Assembly: GCA_950295325.1 (NCBI GenBank)
Contig: OX485807.1
Span: 17,643,666 to 17,703,665, forward strand
Length of the DNA: 60,000 bases
Direction of reading: 5' to 3'
Origin: Polytrichum commune
Taxonomy: Eukaryota > Streptophyta > Polytrichopsida > Polytrichales > Polytrichaceae
In this document: positions 35,363 to 46,780 of the stretch, one piece after another
How positions within the stretch are numbered: position 1 is the stretch's first letter
How the letters are laid out: each line of letters starts with the position of its first letter
Position numbers and translations under genes: made by a program
Notes under the pieces: model-generated
The model's input: the letters and a program-made list of their open reading frames with translations, nothing else
Databases searched by the model: none
What the model was told of the DNA's origin: nothing

Positions 35363-35409
35363 AGTCATGTGGTCCTATCGCAGCCACAACAGAGGATGCG
35401 ATGCTTGTG

Positions 35410-35978
35410 TGAGTTCTGTCTTGCAAAATGATGGTGTAGAAGGAAGTTTTGTTCTTCTTGCACTAGAGAAATATCTAGAGCAACTTAGGAACACTATACT
35501 GGAATTGAAATATGTGATTGTGCAAGACTAACATAACAGTACTGGTGGGTGCCTTCATCAAGACAAGAGTCATTGGGGGAAGCATGGGAAATACAATCTT
35601 ACAATGGATTGTTTGCTATGTGCAGATGTGCAGGGATGCTGGGAGCACATCCAAGTTATTGCTGTGTTAGTACTGTCTTGTCATGATATTGTGGGGGCAT
35701 TTTGTAGATGCCACCATGTGTACCTGAACTGAATGGCGCCAGGAAAGCTACTTTGAGTTCTTTGAAGCTTGGAAAGTACTCAAGTGTAAGTGTGAAGTTC
35801 ATCGAACATTTGCATCCTTGTATCTCAAATCCCTATCACTTTTTTATTTACCTCGCTTTCATACTCTTACCTAATCTAAGTTGGACTGATGCAGTGGTTC
35901 AATGCTACTCTGCAAAAGGAAGTACTTGAAGTGTGCAATAGAAGCTTGGAGCTCCTTCTGGAAAAGTGTGGCACTGAG
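35410..35978 (+). other. Possible captured host-gene exons in pogo-like element 2
   Basis: Plus-strand open stretches bordered by good splice signals: GSFVLLALEKYLEQLRNTI ending near 35525; a 78-bp stretch starting MPPCVPELNGARKATLSSLK at 35708-35785, followed by GTAAGT; and 35895-35978, WFNATLQKEVLEVCNRSLEL, preceded by TGATGCAG and followed by GTATGT. The last two join in phase. I do not recognise the protein. Such gene pieces between transposon ends fit transduplication. Confidence 0.35.
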
Positions 35979-36391
35979 GTATGTTGACTCCCATCTCAAA
36001 ATCAACTAAAAAATAAGAGAACTAAAATGTGTGAGTTCGCAACAATGCAGCCCCACATCTTAGTAAGGGGATCTTCAATCAGGTCTCCTTTTACCCATCT
36101 GGCTGATTTTTGATTTAGATGCCAAACCCCTTGTATTGCAGGTATAAATTTGGTCTTGTATCTAACCTTTGCTACATTGCTAAATTGCTGCACAATTTGT
36201 TCACCTAGTGCCTTCATTCAGACTAGTAAAATGAGTAGCACATTTACAATAAGCATGGCAGACATCAACTCCAAAGGTATGTTTCATTACTTGTCACATT
36301 TACATAACTCCATGGTCCATCAATCCATTTTTAGACCTTGATAGTACATCTAAATGAACTATTTTATGAAGTATGTCTACCTTAAAACTCA

Positions 36392-38236
36392 CTAGGTTAA
36401 GGTTTTTTGTTTACCTCTCTTGTCAATCTTCTTAGATGTACTCTTTCTCTTCTTTGTTGTTGCTCCATGTACAAATGATGATGTTGGTGCTTCAATATTT
36501 GCATCCAAGCATTCCTCAACCACATTCATGAGTGGTATGGTTGGATCAGAAACATCTTCTTCTTCAACATTCTCCTCCAAGTCATGGTTTACAGTAAAGA
36601 GAGGAGATTCAGCATTCACCTCCATTGCCTTCAATTGAAATGTAGGTAAGAAAGCTCTCTCAAACCCACATTTCTGCCACCCTTTCTGTATCATAGCTTC
36701 CATCTTTTTGACTTGTGCCCAAGCTGAGAACAACCATGCAGGGATGCGTGGTTTCAAGTTACTCATGCTTAGATCAATTTCAAGTTCTCCATTGGCTTCA
36801 ATTTGTAATTTCACCTCTGTTGCTGTCCAATTGTGAAATTCTAACTTAAATGCATGCTTAAATGGCCTTTGTAAAATGACATCAGCTGGCTGTAGCTTAG
36901 AAGTACAATTGGCAGGAACAAATATCACTAGGATATTTGCATGCTTGGACTTAATCCAATTCAAAAATTCTGAACTTTTGTGCACAGACCATGAGTCAAT
37001 CAACCATATTAACTTCTGGTCTTTTGGGAGATTGTGCATGGCAATCTTGGAAGCCAAGTAGGGCTCTAAAATCTCTTCAACAAATTGTTGAGAGGTATGG
37101 AGTATACTCCAATGATTTGGAGAAAAGGTAAAATGCCATCCTGCCTCTATGCATTTAATTTTTTCATCACTTTGTTTTGGTAAACATCTTATTGTTTTCC
37201 TTGTGAATATTGCTTGAATTGGCAAAAGCTCTCCACTAGCACTAGAGAACATAACACATGTGATCTGCCTTTTGTCTTCCATGCCTAAAATTTTGACATC
37301 TTTTGTACCTTTTGCATCCCATGTTTTGCCCCCTGCTGCAGGTACCAAATGGATACCCGTTTGGTCTGAATTGACCACAAGAGATGATGGGATGCCATAA
37401 ACTTTAGCAAGGTAAGCTACCCTGTAATTCATGTTAAGTCCTTGCTCCATCCAATCTAATGGTAATTTACTTGCAGCAGTAGTACCTTTTCTAATTGTCC
37501 AATTCATGTAAACTTTCATGAATTCATTTGTCCATTGTCTTGACACTGTGAAACCTCCAGGTCTATCATCAAGAAATTGAGGAGTAAGGGCCTCAAACAT
37601 TCCTCTAAGAATAGGTTGTACAATGGAAATGAGGAGAGTCTGTCCAGCTTCTCTCATTTTTTGCAACTTGGATACAAGTTGATCACGAACATGGGGGTAA
37701 TTCTCTAGGATTGGCAAATTTTGATCTTGTTTCTTTGGGTGATGTCCTAGGTTTGCTGCTTCCCTGTAATTAGCTTGTAATTCTCATTTTTTATTAAACC
37801 AGTCATACAAGCTTGATCTTCCTAGTTTTTTGTAAGGACTAGGACCTCCAGGTGTTCTAAAAGCAATTTCCAAGTAGTGAATTGCAGCTTGTGTCCTTCC
37901 ATACCTCTTAACTGCCTCTTGAATTGGTGGAAAGAGGTCCGTGGTGAACCACATGTTGTATGAATGCCTCTTCTTTTGTAAATGTTGAGATTTCTTCCTC
38001 CTTGCATCATGCTCCTCCTCCTCTTGTTTGATTGTGCTTGGGCATATAAGCATGGTATTTTTCCTTGGACGTCCAACTTGGCGCTTCTCTACAATTTCTC
38101 CTTGAATCTCCCTCTCAGTTGCAGCTATGGCTTTTAATTGATCAAACTCTTTTGCAACAACACACTCTCTCTCCTCATGAGAGATCTTAGTAAACATAGA
38201 AGTCAATATAGTTTGCTTCTTTTCACCAAGCGCCAT
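36392..38236 (-). pseudogene. pogo-like DDE_1 transposase, intact except one stop codon
   Basis: From the ATG at 38236 the minus strand gives an N-terminal region with an AT-hook-like VGRPRK motif, then a DNA-binding region ending SSLYDWFNKK, an in-frame TGA at 37784-37786, and after that the same frame runs to 36392. Total length is about 613 codons. The DDE_1 core has all three acids: VVNSDQTGIHLVP, LIWLIDSWSVHKS and FVPANCTSKLQPADV, followed by PFKHAF. The C-terminus is basic. The stop sits where an Arg codon (CGA) would be one change away. Because everything else is open, the copy may be very recently inactivated, or the TGA may be read through, spliced out or a sequencing error. Confidence 0.85.
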
Positions 38237-38577
38237 TGCTCCTACTTGGCATACACAAGACTATGAAGCTATGACTTCCTACAGCAAAAGGAGGAGAAGC
38301 ACTACAGTAGAGAATTTGTGTTTAAAACCCTAAGCAAATACAAGAAATGCTCTCAAAGGTTTAGAGTTTCTTGAGTAGATTTTTGTAACAAACCAATTAT
38401 GATCATGAAACGTGTAATTCCGTTACAGTTTGTTAGTAACAGTCGAATGAATAAGAAATTACTACCTACATCCGTCGAATTTTGATGAAAATATTGTTTC
38501 ATCCGTCGAATGTAAAAAATGAAAATTAAATTAATTATTCGACACCCTACTGTCGAGCTGGCCTATCACGTACGGTA

Positions 38578-40149
38578 CTAGTGAGTAGAAAGATTCAATT
38601 TGCAAAGGGTCAAGAACACTGGAGCTACTTTTTTTTAAGCAAGAACAAGAAACAATAGAGCAGTCCAAAAACAGAAGCAAGTGCGAGGTCACTTTTGCGC
38701 CCAAATGATGTAACGGGGGGGAAGGAGGTGCTTTACGTAACACCTCGCTGATTTCTCTTAAATCTAGGAATTTTGAAGATTTTATAAAAATCTCTGAAAT
38801 TGCGTTAACTGCGGAGTTACACATTTTATATTGCAACCATCGCTTGTCCAACTCGGATTCCACGTCTGCATAGTGTTTCATACCACTTGTAATGTGAATA
38901 CAGAATAAATTTACTATAAATTTTGGCATACTAACATGGCCTACCACCGCAGGTGTGGAAGGACCTTTACTACAATAAATATTGTATTTGGTGTGACTTA
39001 CTTCTTGAAATTGCTCAATGATGTGATTGTTTACTTGACATCTCATTTTTAACTAGAAAAGGTCGAATTGGTTGTTTGGACATTACAAAACATTAACATC
39101 TCTACTTGGAAACAAATATCATTATTAATAAAAATAAAGTATTAACAAAGGCAATGGATTTTTGAAGCCTTTGACTACTCGCAAAGCGAGAAGTGTAGAA
39201 GATAGAGCATTAAATTGCTCGTAGCCAATAGAAATGTAATGGAAGAGGCATGAGAAACAAGAAGGTTAGAATAAGGCTATAATGCTAGTCCGAAGAGGGA
39301 TAGAGTTATCCCATATTGTTTGTATGAACCAAAGAAAAGAAGAGAAGCAATAAAAGGCAAAGCAAGGAGAGCATGAGACCATCTCACTCCAAGCATTATT
39401 CATATGCCTTTGTGTATGTGTATGTGCTTGTGCTTATCTCTAGTCTTATTGATATCCAATACTTGGTGATTAATGTTTTGGCCAACTTGCTTTTATTCCC
39501 TCTTTTCTTTATTCCTTTGACTTCTCCTTGAGAGCTAAACGATACCACATAATGACATCCCAATTTCAATGAATAATTATTACCCCCGCTCTGGATAGTC
39601 AAACTTTAGGTTTGACATACAACATACTATACTTAGTTCTAGTGAGCCTATCCTTGGACAACGTGAGTCACACATGAATAATAAGATTGGGGGTTATAGT
39701 AGCCGGTGACCTTGATAAGACATATACGATCTCACTCTCGTATTTAATATGAATGAAGTAAGCGATGGTTGTCACTAAGAAACACCAACCCACTCGGTTA
39801 AATCAAAATGCGGTGTAAGTAATAGTGTAGAAGTAGAGGTAAGGCAGTGGCTGTAAACTATGGATGTTGAAGATGAAGATGGGCACCATGATTTGACGTC
39901 CAAATGCTGACGTTACAACGGCCCCCAATACACCACATTTTGTAGCAACAATCTCATTACCAAAACAAGAAACAACCACAAGAAGAAAAGAAGAAAAACC
40001 ACCTATGAGCTCCACCCTCGCTCTACATGTAGAGTGCATTCGGACTATAATATGAAGGCCGAACCAAGGGCTTGTGAGATTATACAATCAAGGGTAATAT
40101 TGGTTGCAAGTATGTCAGTGAGGCATGTGGTTTTGGTTTGGTAGTTTAA
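38578..40149. other. Spacer with one unrecognised minus-strand frame
   Basis: A minus-strand frame from an ATG at 39046 runs 171 codons to 38531, reaching into the transposon end. It has no recognised domain, and a GAAGTAAGT near its start could be a splice donor. The remainder to 40149 is AT-rich with no other support. I did not find missing SR45-like exons here. Confidence 0.3.
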
Positions 40150-40640
40150 GGGCCACTTCACACACGAGACTGAGAGCCCGTGACCATTACACTTTAGCCA
40201 CTCTCATTGGTGGAATAGGCAGAGCCGGTCCAAGTTCGCTTCACACTACACTTGAGGGACATATGTGAATGTGAGATGGATGTAAAGTGTACATGGATTC
40301 CTACATGGTATCAAATGGATCATGTTTCATGGTCACTTGGACTATTTTTCAAAACCACCTCTTGGAGGTAGGCCTGACACAAACCTTGGAGACCGTAGCA
40401 CTTCAAATGCTCACAACCATCGGTTTATTCTATTTTATCATGTGTGAGGGCCCGTGTGAATAGAAATCCATTGAAATAGCATTTGGGTGAGGGCTTGGTC
40501 ACATATGACTTCACACTGCACTTAAGGATCCGTGACCACACTACATGATTTTGAAGGTGCCTTGAGACGGCCTTTGGACACTTTCTCCGGGCTCTCATAA
40601 TTTCATGGTCATGGCTCTTGGCTCGTATGTAAAGTGGCCC
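40150..40640 (+). mobile_element. Harbinger-like MITE, family A, copy 2
   Basis: 491 bp. Ends are GGGCCACTTCACACACGAG and the inverse of GGGCCACTTTACATACGAG. Perfect TAA flanks (40147-40149, 40641-40643) match the TWA target of PIF/Harbinger. It aligns along its length with copies at 11525-12022 and 58861-59359. Confidence 0.8.
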
Positions 40641-40983
40641 TAAATGCCATGTTGAATCTCCTGTTCAAGCACATCTTCGTGTAGTTGAAGGTGTCTTTTA
40701 CAAACACTTGCATGGCTCATTGAGCGGCAGTCTCCATAGGCGGGCTTTAAAATATGTAACACGAATGAAACATCTAAACCGTTTTTGGCAATGAAGTGAG
40801 ACTTTAGCCATTATGGTAATTATGCATGTATTAAAACATATTGACAATGAGTCATGGAGGGAACAATATGCAGTGGTCATGAAGTGTGACATTTCTAGAA
40901 TGGCATTATAGATTTATACCAATCAATACCGTAGGACAGTAATCTCCCGCTTAAGTACGCACTTTGAACCGGAGCCATTGGTG

Positions 40984-41209
40984 CAATGATTGGGGAGAAC
41001 TGGCAGTTAGTTACAGATGAATTGGTTGAGTTTGAGAAATAACCGGTTGAAGTTCAAGACTTCAAGCAAATTATCGATCATACTAGAGGAATTTATAGAA
41101 TATACCCCAATTTAATGAAGGAAAACCGGAGGATGTCAACATGTGACCGGTTGGACTTACAAACACTAGGATCTCAACCGATTATGCCCAAAAATCTCCC
41201 CAATCACTG
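40984..41209 (+). mobile_element. hAT-like MITE, family B, copy 1
   Basis: 226 bp, ends CAATGATTGGGGAGA and the complement of CAGTGATTGGGGAGA, flanked by a perfect 8-bp duplication CATTGGTG at 40976-40983 and 41210-41217. An 8-bp duplication plus CAGTG-type ends indicates hAT. The insertion lies inside pogo-like element 3 and is therefore younger. Confidence 0.8.
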
Positions 41210-41292
41210 CATTGGTGCTCATTTAGTTGGTAGGTGTGAACTTACTCATATTGCTTTCTATACCTGATTTGATAAATCACAATGGGAAATAA

Positions 41293-42449
41293 ATGAAACT
41301 TGAGGCAACCTGCTTGACCGAAGCCCAAAAATGTGAAATCGTTGCAAAGTTGAGTAAGCCGAGTGCGCCGAGCAAGCGGGCAACGTTCGATGACGCTAAC
41401 AATGAAGAGTATTATGCTGTTATGCTTGAGGACGTTGATAAAGTTCTAGAAACACTACAAGAGAAACAAGGGTTTTTAGTACAATGTTTTAGCATACATG
41501 TGCTAATTGGACCAACACTTCATGAAAAAAAAGGAAATCGACATGTTTATAGTGTAAGTGTTGGAAAATAGTCATTATTGACACATTGACGCCCCGATAT
41601 TGTTTATAGGACGACTCACATCGTCCTATAAACAATCAAACAATTTGCCCAATAGATTGTGTGAATTATGGTCAGTAATTTTTAGGGCGTATGTGAAAAG
41701 TCATGTACACAGTAAATAGTAGATAATTTCCAGTATATAATAAATAAAAATCCGTTAATAGTGAAATAATATACTATAAATAGGTGAGGATTGGATTTAC
41801 TAATGGTGGATATCTCTTTTAAATGACACTCATTTGTTATAAAATAGGACCACTCATTATTCAACATATCAATCAATGATATCCCTACACATGCATGCAC
41901 GCTTTAACATTAAATAATAATTTAGTGTGGAGCCCGTAAATTTTTTAGTATATTTAGACATCATAAGCAATGGTCCTAAACATATTGGCTATGTTCAAAT
42001 AGACGATCCATGGGGTGTAGGGCATGGTCCCCAAGACATGTCGTAGACAACACACTTTCTAGTAATATATGCTATTAGGTCACGTCTTTGTTTACTTCAA
42101 TAAATGTCTTGTTACATGTCTAGATTGTACACAATATCTAGTAGTGAAATGATGGGAATTGAAAGAAGAACCACCTATCGATGATGAAATCCAGCCTATT
42201 GAAACATTTGTTGAATTGGAAAATGCTACAAACTTCAAAGGCTTTGAAGCTCTATACAACATTGTCCTCGACATCTACGATCAATTGCTTTGCTCCGATG
42301 TTCAAACGGAAGATGGACAAATGTATGATGAACTGCGACGATCGTTTGAGACATTTCAACGAAACATTGACAAATTAACGTTGAATGTCAAGTGTAAAAA
42401 ATTCATGCATTTGCGACAAATGACTCTACATGACATGTTCAAACAATAA
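41293..42449 (+). pseudogene. Deleted pogo/Tigger-like transposase: N- and C-terminal remnants
   Basis: 41293-41571 encodes LTEAQKCEIVAKLSKPSAPS, which looks like the start of the first helix-turn-helix of a CENP-B/Tigger-type transposase. 42159-42449 encodes an acidic stretch EEPPIDDEIQPIET and ends KKFMHLRQMTLHDMFKQ, like the basic QTTLDSFF-type terminus of that group. The DDE core that should lie between is absent, replaced by about 590 bp of AT-rich DNA. Position between TIRs of a pogo-like element supports the call. Confidence 0.6.
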
Positions 42450-43007
42450 AGTATGAACCTTGATTTTTGTCAAAAAAATTGCGTACTTAACCGGGATGCG
42501 TACTTCAGCGGGAGATTATTGTACCTCTACCACTTCAACACTAATCAAACTATTTTTAAGAAAACCAAAATTTTCAAAATCTTGCTTGTTTTAAACCTCA
42601 AAATCCAATACACAAAAAATGACCTTTCCTTTAGATCCGGTATTGCTGAATGTAAAAACATAAATAATAGATAATAATTATCAACCTACAAATAGCCTAA
42701 TTGGTGAAGGTACTACGGCATATATTAGAGTCCAATTAAGCAAAACGAGCCACTTAACGACCCATCCACATTAGTTTTATATTGCGTGTTGCAAAAACTG
42801 CGTTTTATGGTGGTAAGTGGCTTCATATTTGAATGGTTCTAGGAGAGAGAGAAAGAGATGTTTCTAGAATGGGACTAGAATCTCCCCTTTTCCCCTTCTT
42901 TGACTGAGATATGATGGTTGTGTCCAAAAGTGCATTGAAGAAATAGTCTATTGATGACACAAGTGTCAGGCAAAAATCTCCAAAAGTATTTCATATTTTG
43001 GGCTAGG

Positions 43008-43215
43008 GGAGAACTGGTGGTTTAGTTACAGATGAAACGGTTGAAGTTGGAGACTTGAGGAGAATGAATTACGGATCATTTAAAAGGAATCTATAAAAGA
43101 ATATACCCCAAATGAATGAAAGCAAAACCGGAAGATGATGTCAACATGTAACCAGTTGGATTTAGAATCACTAGGATCTTGACCGACTAAGTTATATATG
43201 CCCAACAACTTCCCA
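43008..43215 (+). mobile_element. hAT-like MITE, family B, copy 2 (decayed)
   Basis: Begins AGGGGAGAACTGG and contains GTTACAGATGAA, ATATACCCCAA, GATGTCAACATGTAACC and CACTAGGATCTTGACCG in the same order and orientation as copy 1. Ends are degraded, so the duplication is not visible. Confidence 0.7.
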
Positions 43216-43729
43216 TGCATTGATGTGCATGATTCGGATGCTTTTCTCTCTTCTAGAAAAGACACAGATCACACAATTATCGCAAGGTGATTAGCAAAGC
43301 CAAAATGGCACGTAGCCATTTGCCTCATATTTTTTGGAGCTCGTATGAACATCTTATCGAGTATCGACGTGAAGATTTTCGTGCTCATTAAGTGGTCATA
43401 AAAGGTCCCTTAAACCATGTTGACTATTGACCCTGGAACGAGTTAACATTATGTATGGGTTCGTAGTCCACTCTTTGTTAACCCGTGTTGTTTGGATGTC
43501 CATTCTTCTTTGCAAACCTAACCGCAAACCACTCAACTACATGTGTCTAGATTATTGTTGTGTTGGGGTTAGGCATGTCTCCCTTAGTACCATGTTTCTC
43601 AACTACGGCAAGTTTAGCACTTCACATGCCAAATTGTGATTCATTTGTTGCCAATTTGATTTTTTTATCATTGGTTTTTAGTCAATGTTAATGTGACACT
43701 TGACACTTTCACTTGATAATTTTATGATC
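43216..43729. other. Spacer, nothing recognised
   Basis: AT-rich DNA with only short open frames. Confidence 0.4.
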
Positions 43730-43731
43730 TA

Positions 43732-44154
43732 GTAATGGAGTTGGCATGGTATTTCCGGTAAACACATTTTCAAGTGCAATCGGATTGTTTTAGATACACA
43801 AGAGTGAATGGTGTTTTGTGAATTTGTGACTTTTCCTTTGCTACACTATTTTGTCTAATTAGTGTGGGTTATACCATTTGGAGTTGCACGTTGCTATAAC
43901 TTTTTACCTGACATTAGTGTTTTTTTAACCAATTAAGTTATATCATCCTCTTCGGTGTGCATACTAACTACACTAAACATGATAATTAGTGTCACCAATT
44001 CTAGTTGTCTTGCTCAATACTAATTGTAAAACTGCGGTATAGTGTCACCAACACTAAATGTTAACTCAATATCATTTGTCATTCCTTGTAAGTTTTTTAG
44101 GGGATATTGCACTTGAAAATGTGTTTACCGGAAATACCATGGCAACTCCATTAC
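43732..44154. mobile_element. Stowaway-like MITE with 49-bp terminal inverted repeats
   Basis: Arms 43732-43780 and 44105-44154 are inverted copies with about one mismatch, beginning GTAATGGAGTTG and including TATTTCCGGTAAACACATT. TA flanks both ends (43730-43731, 44155-44156). The 320-bp centre is AT-rich and non-coding. TA duplication fits Tc1/mariner-derived MITEs. Confidence 0.8.
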
Positions 44155-44936
44155 TAAATCAAGTGCAATAAGTCAACTTGAATATTTGTAATTTTGACTG
44201 GGTATTGTCACATTGGTTCCCAACAGGGAAGAGTTCCCACGCAGGTGCGGGCATGATGACCATGCAATGGAGGAAGTGTGGGAGGGGCGGGCCCCAGCAG
44301 AATGAAGATGTGATCTAGCCCGGGGCGTGTCCAAGCATTGTATCCAGGGGTGTTTTTTCACAAGGTCCCTAACATGTCTAGGGACATGTTCATAAAAAAA
44401 AACATTTCCAGTGGACGGGTTCTTAGAAAATGAACCGGTTTTGGGACGTGTCAAATTCACTTTGGATGGGTTCTAAAAATAACATTTTTAAATTTAAAAA
44501 ATGATACAAATATCAATTACGTTATGTCATATATGACATGTGAATATAAGCATAATGCAATCAAACCACTAATACCCAATCAAACTATCAATCTTGAAGT
44601 GCTTGATTCACTTGCATACATTAATTCATCAACCACAAAATTTAGAACCTTTTTAACATAATGTCAAATACAACGCTTCCTCCATCTTAGGCACATGTAA
44701 GGCTCAAATATCTACTCATACATTGACCCAACAACTTACAAGCTCAACCCTGCAATTTGCTAGGGTTTAACTCGAATTGACAGAAATTTCTTGCACAACC
44801 CTCGAATTTGCACTCAACCCACAACAAAAGAGAGGAATAAGACTCTCAAGATTTAAGATGCTAATGAATTGAACATATGCAACTGAAAGCTAAAGCAACT
44901 GAGAGACCGGTGAGAGATAACTTGATTGCAGTTGTC

Positions 44937-45167
44937 AAATGAACCGGTTGAGTTTGAGAAAACACCTCTTGAAGTTCAAGATTGCAGGAGAAGATTGTTC
45001 CAGCAGCACTCTTCAACTTCTTGAATTTGAGTTAGTTTCAAATGAACCGGTTGAGTTTGAGAAAACACTTGTTGAAGTTCAAGATTGCAGGAGGAGATTG
45101 TTCCAGCGGCACTCTCCAACTTATTGAATTCGCGTTAGTTTCAAATGAACCGGTTGAGTTTGAGTGA
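44937..45167. repeat. 103-bp tandem repeat inside the hAT element
   Basis: Units start AAATGAACCGGTTGAGTTTGAG at 44937, 45040 and 45143 (third partial), period 103 bp. The unit shares ACCGGTTGA...TTTGAGAAA and GTTGAAGTTCAAGA with the family B MITEs at 40984 and 43008, so the array may have grown from such a sequence. Confidence 0.85.
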
Positions 45168-45369
45168 CTGAGTCTAGTTCAGTTTCTCTGAACTAGTCTG
45201 TGGACAAACAAACAAAATGGGGCAGTGGCAGGCTGGCAAATTGGTAATTATAATAGAAAAAGCAGAAATGAACGAAGATAGTAAGATACTATTGTTTCCA
45301 AGTGGCAAGTGCACCAATCACATGCCGACATCTTTCGGGTTATCTTTATCGATTTGTTTTTTCCTTTAA

Positions 45370-45525
45370 CCTTTTCATGGACGGGTTGGTTTAGAAATTA
45401 CCGGTTTTGGGACGGGTTGTTTTTTCTTCAACCTTTCCATGGACGGCTTGGTTTTGAAATTACCGGTTTTGGGACGGGTTGCAATTTTTTTTGCCTTTCA
45501 ATTCGAGGTTTTGGGACGTGGATGG
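45370..45525. repeat. 62-bp tandem repeat inside the hAT element
   Basis: Units start CCTTTTCATGG or CCTTTCCATGG at 45370 and 45432, with a third partial at 45494. Each contains TTACCGGTTTTGGGACGGG. Related GGTTTTGGGACGTG sequence occurs near the left end, about 44440, as an inverted subterminal counterpart. Confidence 0.8.
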
Positions 45526-45561
45526 GTAAAAACTTTGTGAAAAAACAGCCCTGATTGTATC

Positions 45562-46780
45562 CTAAGAGGTGTTGGATATGATTCTTTCAATTAAAAGTAA
45601 GACTTTATTAATAATAAGACCCAAAAATTGCCAGCAAGACACAATTGCATATCCAAGAAAAGTTCCAAGGGTGAAATGCAAGTTTGAGAATCATGCCAAC
45701 GACAAATATCAACTACTGTAGGTCCAAGAGGCCCTATCCATGCCTCTTGATGTCATATAGAGGGGTTTAAGATTAATTATTGATCTTTTTAGCTAAAAGT
45801 GTAAAAAATAACTTTGGTCAAGATTCGACCCATTTATAATATGCACTATTTCTACTAGATTGTGCATATGTGTAGAATAGATTATTAAGACCATTTGAGT
45901 CCATATTAATGATGGACTCAAAAACCTACCACATATATCTAATCACCGTTATCACATATGTCTTTATTTTCACTTGATCTTTTAGTGTGCTAAAAGCCCA
46001 TTCAATGCCATAGATAACAAAAAGTGTTGCTTCAATGCTTGTTGGTGGGTTGGATAGATCGTCATGTTTCCCATAAAAAAAATCCTTGGTCCTTTTAGGT
46101 TCGAGACCGTTGTTGGTATGGTATATATCGTCTTGCTTGAACCCCTGAAGGACCAAGAGGCCATATTTGGCATTTCGGACTTTTGGGAGAAGATATGGAG
46201 ACAACTTGTTGAATTGATTTGTAAATAACACCCACTTTAACATCCCCAATTGAAAACGTAAACATTGTTGTAAATGTAACTTCACTCTACATGTGGTCCT
46301 TTAGGGGTAAATACCATACGTGTATCTTTATTGAGGATTTCATATTTTCTTTATACCAACAAGGAATGGGTATTTGATGGTATTTTTGTCGATACCAGGA
46401 CTCGGTGAGCTGAACATGCGCCATGAACAAATACCCAAAAGACATATGTTTGAATGAGATTCAACTACGTGTTCAAAATATGATAACCATTATGAACTCA
46501 ATTATTAAGATAATTGGAGAGGGGGGGGGGAACCTTATGACCACTTAATGATCACAAGAATCTTCACTTTGATAATGAATAAGATATTTGTATGAGCTTC
46601 GAAATTATGAGGAAAGTGGTTACAACCTTGATTTGAATGTGCTAACCATCTTGAACTAATTGCATATGCTAGGAGAAATGGGCTAATGAGAAAAGTAACC
46701 ATTTAAGACCTATCTACCTTAAGCTTAAATAGTCTGATTTCTACTGGACAACAATGCTTTCTCAGTTTTCCATTAGATAT
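45562..46780. other. Intergenic with one unrecognised minus-strand frame
   Basis: A minus-strand frame at 45926-46285 (about 119 codons) shows no recognised domain. There is a G-run near 46518. Nothing else is supported. Confidence 0.35.

Larger units (their letters stand above)
33435..38575 (-). mobile_element. pogo-like DNA transposon (element 2), 5.1 kb, with cargo
   Basis: Ends are inverted repeats CCGTATGTGATAGGCCAG (33435) and the complement of CCGTACGTGATAGGCCAG (ending 38575), continuing with TTCGAC or CTCGAC. TA flanks both sides (33433-33434, 38576-38577). Subterminal zones carry several GTCGAA motifs at each end, probably transposase binding sites. The transposase occupies 36392-38236 on the minus strand. 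Roughly 2.5 kb at 33.5-36.0 kb is not transposase. The near-perfect transposase and TIRs suggest a recent insertion, unrelated in TIR sequence to element 1. Confidence 0.85.
40937..42521 (+). mobile_element. pogo-like element 3, internally deleted
   Basis: Ends are inverted repeats CAGTAATCTCCCGCTTAAG (40937) and the complement of CAATAATCTCCCGCTGAAG (ending 42521), with a second AAGTACGC-type motif just inside on the right. TA follows the right end; on the left the flank reads GA, so the duplication has decayed or the boundary is a few bases off. The interior keeps the two extremities of a transposase gene but not the catalytic core. A hAT-like MITE (40984-41209) is inserted close to the left end. 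Confidence 0.65.
44345..45553. mobile_element. hAT non-autonomous element, 1.2 kb
   Basis: Ends CAGGGGTGTTTTTTCACAA and the complement of CAGGGCTGTTTTTTCACAA, flanked by a perfect 8-bp duplication ATTGTATC (44337-44344 and 45554-45561). CAGGG ends with 8-bp duplications are diagnostic of hAT. No transposase frame is present. Two tandem arrays lie inside, at 44937-45167 and 45370-45525. Confidence 0.9.

Noticed and set aside
44937-45167. Direct repeats as a CRISPR-like array
   Set aside because: Units are contiguous 103-bp tandem copies without unique spacers, in a eukaryotic hAT element.
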